A stretch of 7,637 bases of DNA from assembly GCA_027459565.1 (NCBI GenBank), contig DAIDIA010000157.1, positions 1 to 7,637 of the forward strand. Reading direction: 5' to 3'. The translations under genes and the position numbers were made by a program. Positions 5,276 to 7,637 of this stretch are shown in pieces; within the stretch, counting starts at the first letter, position 1; each line of letters begins with the position of its first letter. The notes beneath the pieces are model-generated. The model did no database searches, was not told the DNA's origin, and saw only the letters and a program-made list of their open reading frames with translations. The DNA is from Acidimicrobiaceae bacterium (lineage in GTDB: Bacteria > Actinomycetota > Acidimicrobiia > Acidimicrobiales > Bog-793).

Positions 5276-7597
5276 TCATTGCGCGAATCTTGCGCGCGGC
5301 CGCCGTCGCACGCGCACCCGGAACAAGAGCGCGGCCAAAAAGGCAACCGTCGATCCACATGCGAGCGCAATCGCGTATCCAAGACGCGCTGGCCAGTACG
5401 ACAGGACGATCCGATGGTGCCCCGATGGAAGCGGCGCGGACATCATCACCTGTTGGTACCGACTGGTCGCGACCCGATGACCGTCGACCGTGAGGTGCCA
5501 TCCGGGCAGATCCGTGACGCGCATGACCAGCGTGGGAGATGACAGCGTCGGACTGACATTGACCGTGAAGCTGTAACGTCCGTTCGCGTTGTCCGATATC
5601 CCGACGACATCCGCTTTGCCCGGATGAGCGCCGGACCCAGTGACGGAGAACTGCGCGGCGCCGCCCACCCGATAGAGTCTCTCGTCCGCGAGGGTGGTCA
5701 CATAGGACATTCCCAACGGCGCACTGAGTCCAGGGGCGACAAGCACATAGGAGATCCCGTAACGACGCGCGAGAGTCGCGGTGTTGACGTCGGGCGTGAA
5801 GAGACCGACGCCAAACCGCTCTGGAGCTGCCCGCTGATCTGGCCAGGAGAGGAAGTAGGCCCTTGGCACAAGTGGGTCATGAACCGCGAAGAGCCGGATG
5901 TGATAACCGATGTTCACGTTCGGATACAGCCCGACGTGGGCGAAGAGCCGGACGTTGTCGGTATTGCCCCCGTCGAGGCCGACAAGTGCAGTCTTGACGA
6001 TCGACTGGAGTCGCGCAACCTCGGGACTGACCGGGAAGACCGAATGGGAGTAGGTGGGAATCGCGACGCCGCTGAAGAAGAGCCACGCAATCTGAGTCAC
6101 CAGAACTGCGAACACCGCGAGGGGCGCGAAGGTCACGCCTCGCACGCGAGATCCGATAGCGGCGATCACGAGGAGAGCCAACGCGATGATCAGGGGCCAT
6201 TCAAGGGAGGCAAGACGGACCGCACGCTGAGTGTCGACAAGCGTCTGCGCGCGCGTGTTCAACTCGACGAGCACGACGGCGAGCGCGCCAATCGCCGAGG
6301 CAACCATGAATGCAAGCCGGGTCTTTCTCCGCGACCATGAGGTGACCAGCATGTCCAAACCGCAGCCCGCGAGCATCGCGATGAGAAACGCGCTGAAGAT
6401 CCGCATGCGTTCAAAACGAATTGCGGAGATCTGCGAAAGGTGATACTCGAGCGACTGCAGCGGATGAAAATCAACGGGCTGATAGGTGAGTCCGAGCGAG
6501 ATCACCAGCGCGAAGAAGAGCCCGAGAACTGCGGGTCGCCTCCATCCCCGGATGAGTGCGAGAAGGCAGAGCACGAGTGCCGCGATCCCCACATAGGAGA
6601 CCGTCTCGTAGTAATTCCAGCGCGCGAGCTGGAAATGGGTGACCTCGTTCGACCCGACGGGGAGTCCGTAATACCCCTGGGAGAACAGCTGCGGAAGGGT
6701 TCGCATCGGGAGGCTCGCGTAGTGTCCCTCGTGCGTGCGATGGCCCGCAGAGATCACCGGATAACCGGCGAACCAGAGGGGCGCCGAGAGCAGCACGCCG
6801 AAGAGCGACCCGGCGATGACGCTGATGCAACCCCGGATGCTGATCTTGCGACCGAGGACGAGCATTGATGCTCCCGCGGCGATGACGACGGCCGTGACCA
6901 CGAACACGAACATCACATTCGCCTCGGGAAAGCCGCCATAGACCGAGAACGCCACCGCCACACCAAGCGCCGCGACATAGCCGAGCCGTCTTGGTTGCCG
7001 ATACGCAAGTACTCCGAACGCGCACAACCATCCGGACCACGCCGCAACATCACTCAGCGGCCATGTGACCCAGCTCGCAAAGGCGCCCGAGAACATGAAC
7101 GTGACTCCAGCAAAGAGCGCGCTGGCGCGTCGGAGGGAGAGGACGCGCGCGAAAACGTACACACCAGTCCCCGCGAGCACGAACTTGACATAGACGACGA
7201 CCAGGAACGCGAGCTTCAGCGGGAACGCGTAGCTGATGATGTCGGGAAGACTCAGCACCGAGGACTCAAAGTTCAAAAACTGCGGCATGCCAAGCACGCT
7301 GAAGTGGTTCCAGAGCGGGAACTGGCCGTGGTGGATCATCTGCCAGTCAAGCGTGTTCCATGCGATCATCTGGCTTACCGCGTCACCATTGAACGGACTG
7401 TGCACGGCGTGGTAGAGCCCGTGAGTGAGCGACGTCAAGGAGAGGTCAAGGTCGTAGTTTCCGAAGGCGAATCCATCTTTCAACGCAGGTGAGATAAACG
7501 CAGCGGCGAGGGCTCCGAGGGCGAGGAAGCCGAGAATGTCCGAGCGGGAATGTCGTGCCAATCTCCGGAATTCCGCAAAACGGCCCTGAATCCACAT
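5276..7597 (-). CDS. Multi-spanning membrane protein, YfhO-like (GT-C glycosyltransferase type)
   Basis: The product is 773 residues with about a dozen hydrophobic helices. The first is at about 21-37, followed by a long extracytoplasmic loop holding GNYDLD (46-51), DAVSQMIAWN (72-81), GQFPLWN (91-97) and MPQFLNFES (104-112). This pattern, an acidic first loop then G-x-[FY]-PLWNP-like and G-x-P, is typical of YfhO-type proteins and related GT-C enzymes. The C-terminal third is a soluble domain ending in LPGWHLTVDGHRV and PLPSGHHRIVLSYWP (from residue 697), the usual YfhO C-terminal beta domain. One last helix (about 737-759) and a basic tail follow. YfhO proteins are linked to glycosylation of cell-wall polymers using lipid-linked sugars. 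That role here is inferred from family only, and the acceptor is unknown. The ATG at 7597 has GAGGGG 2 bases upstream, a short spacing. The gene looks complete. Confidence 0.72.
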   Translation of the reverse strand: MWIQGRFAEFRRLARHSRSDILGFLALGALAAAFISPALKDGFAFGNYDLDLSLTSLTHGLYHAVHSPFNGDAVSQMIAWNTLDWQMIHHGQFPLWNHFSVLGMPQFLNFESSVLSLPDIISYAFPLKLAFLVVVYVKFVLAGTGVYVFARVLSLRRASALFAGVTFMFSGAFASWVTWPLSDVAAWSGWLCAFGVLAYRQPRRLGYVAALGVAVAFSVYGGFPEANVMFVFVVTAVVIAAGASMLVLGRKISIRGCISVIAGSLFGVLLSAPLWFAGYPVISAGHRTHEGHYASLPMRTLPQLFSQGYYGLPVGSNEVTHFQLARWNYYETVSYVGIAALVLCLLALIRGWRRPAVLGLFFALVISLGLTYQPVDFHPLQSLEYHLSQISAIRFERMRIFSAFLIAMLAGCGLDMLVTSWSRRKTRLAFMVASAIGALAVVLVELNTRAQTLVDTQRAVRLASLEWPLIIALALLVIAAIGSRVRGVTFAPLAVFAVLVTQIAWLFFSGVAIPTYSHSVFPVSPEVARLQSIVKTALVGLDGGNTDNVRLFAHVGLYPNVNIGYHIRLFAVHDPLVPRAYFLSWPDQRAAPERFGVGLFTPDVNTATLARRYGISYVLVAPGLSAPLGMSYVTTLADERLYRVGGAAQFSVTGSGAHPGKADVVGISDNANGRYSFTVNVSPTLSSPTLVMRVTDLPGWHLTVDGHRVATSRYQQVMMSAPLPSGHHRIVLSYWPARLGYAIALACGSTVAFLAALLFRVRVRRRPRARFAQ

Positions 7598-7637
7598 GAC
7601 CCCTCAACACTAATGTCGCGCTGCCACTTGCCAGAGC

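Noticed and set aside
5624..6340. Plus-strand open frames opposite the membrane protein (also 6440-6868 and 6995-7492)
   Set aside because: Same antisense artefact: charged, repetitive composition and no ribosome sites. The minus strand has a well-supported membrane protein.

Overview
The window looks like a chromosomal segment of a moderately G+C-rich actinobacterium. The evidence is the actinobacterial-type TrmA/RumA-like RNA methyltransferase, a fused TctA-TctB transporter of the tripartite tricarboxylate family, a Gram-positive-type single-domain cold-shock protein, and codons rich in G/C at third positions. The species cannot be named from the sequence alone. No insertion sequence, integrase, phage gene or CRISPR array is visible. 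The gene content looks like ordinary chromosome with several orphan or poorly characterised genes.

Layout, left to right. (1) Positions 2-934 (+) hold the 3' part of a class I SAM-dependent RNA (uracil-5-) methyltransferase, cut off by the window edge. (2) Convergent to it is a 715-residue tripartite tricarboxylate transporter permease (1041-3188, -) in which a TctA large subunit is joined to a TctB-like four-helix small subunit. No TctC binding protein lies next to it. (3) A 415-bp divergent spacer contains a strong inverted repeat and possible promoters. It leads to a small SRPBCC-fold protein (3604-4041, +). (4) A tRNA-Thr(CGU) gene with an encoded CCA end lies on the minus strand at 4204-4278, between spacers holding a hairpin with an internal direct repeat and a 12-bp palindrome. 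(5) An unrecognised small helical protein (about 4520-4789, +) is convergent with a cold-shock protein (4889-5098, -). An 11-bp perfect inverted repeat separates them. (6) Upstream of the cold-shock gene, on the same strand, is a 773-residue multi-spanning membrane protein of the YfhO type (5276-7597, -). The 177-bp gap between them holds mutually exclusive hairpins and a candidate promoter.

The genes do not form one obvious pathway. They cover RNA modification, translation (tRNA), organic-acid uptake, cold-shock RNA chaperoning and a probable envelope glycosylation or lipid-linked sugar function. No new defence or mobile system was found. The most notable points are the binding-protein-less TctA-TctB fusion with altered TctA signature motifs, the competing hairpins before the cold-shock gene, and a CGACAGC/GCTGTCG motif that recurs in three neighbouring intergenic regions, twice as a stem-loop.
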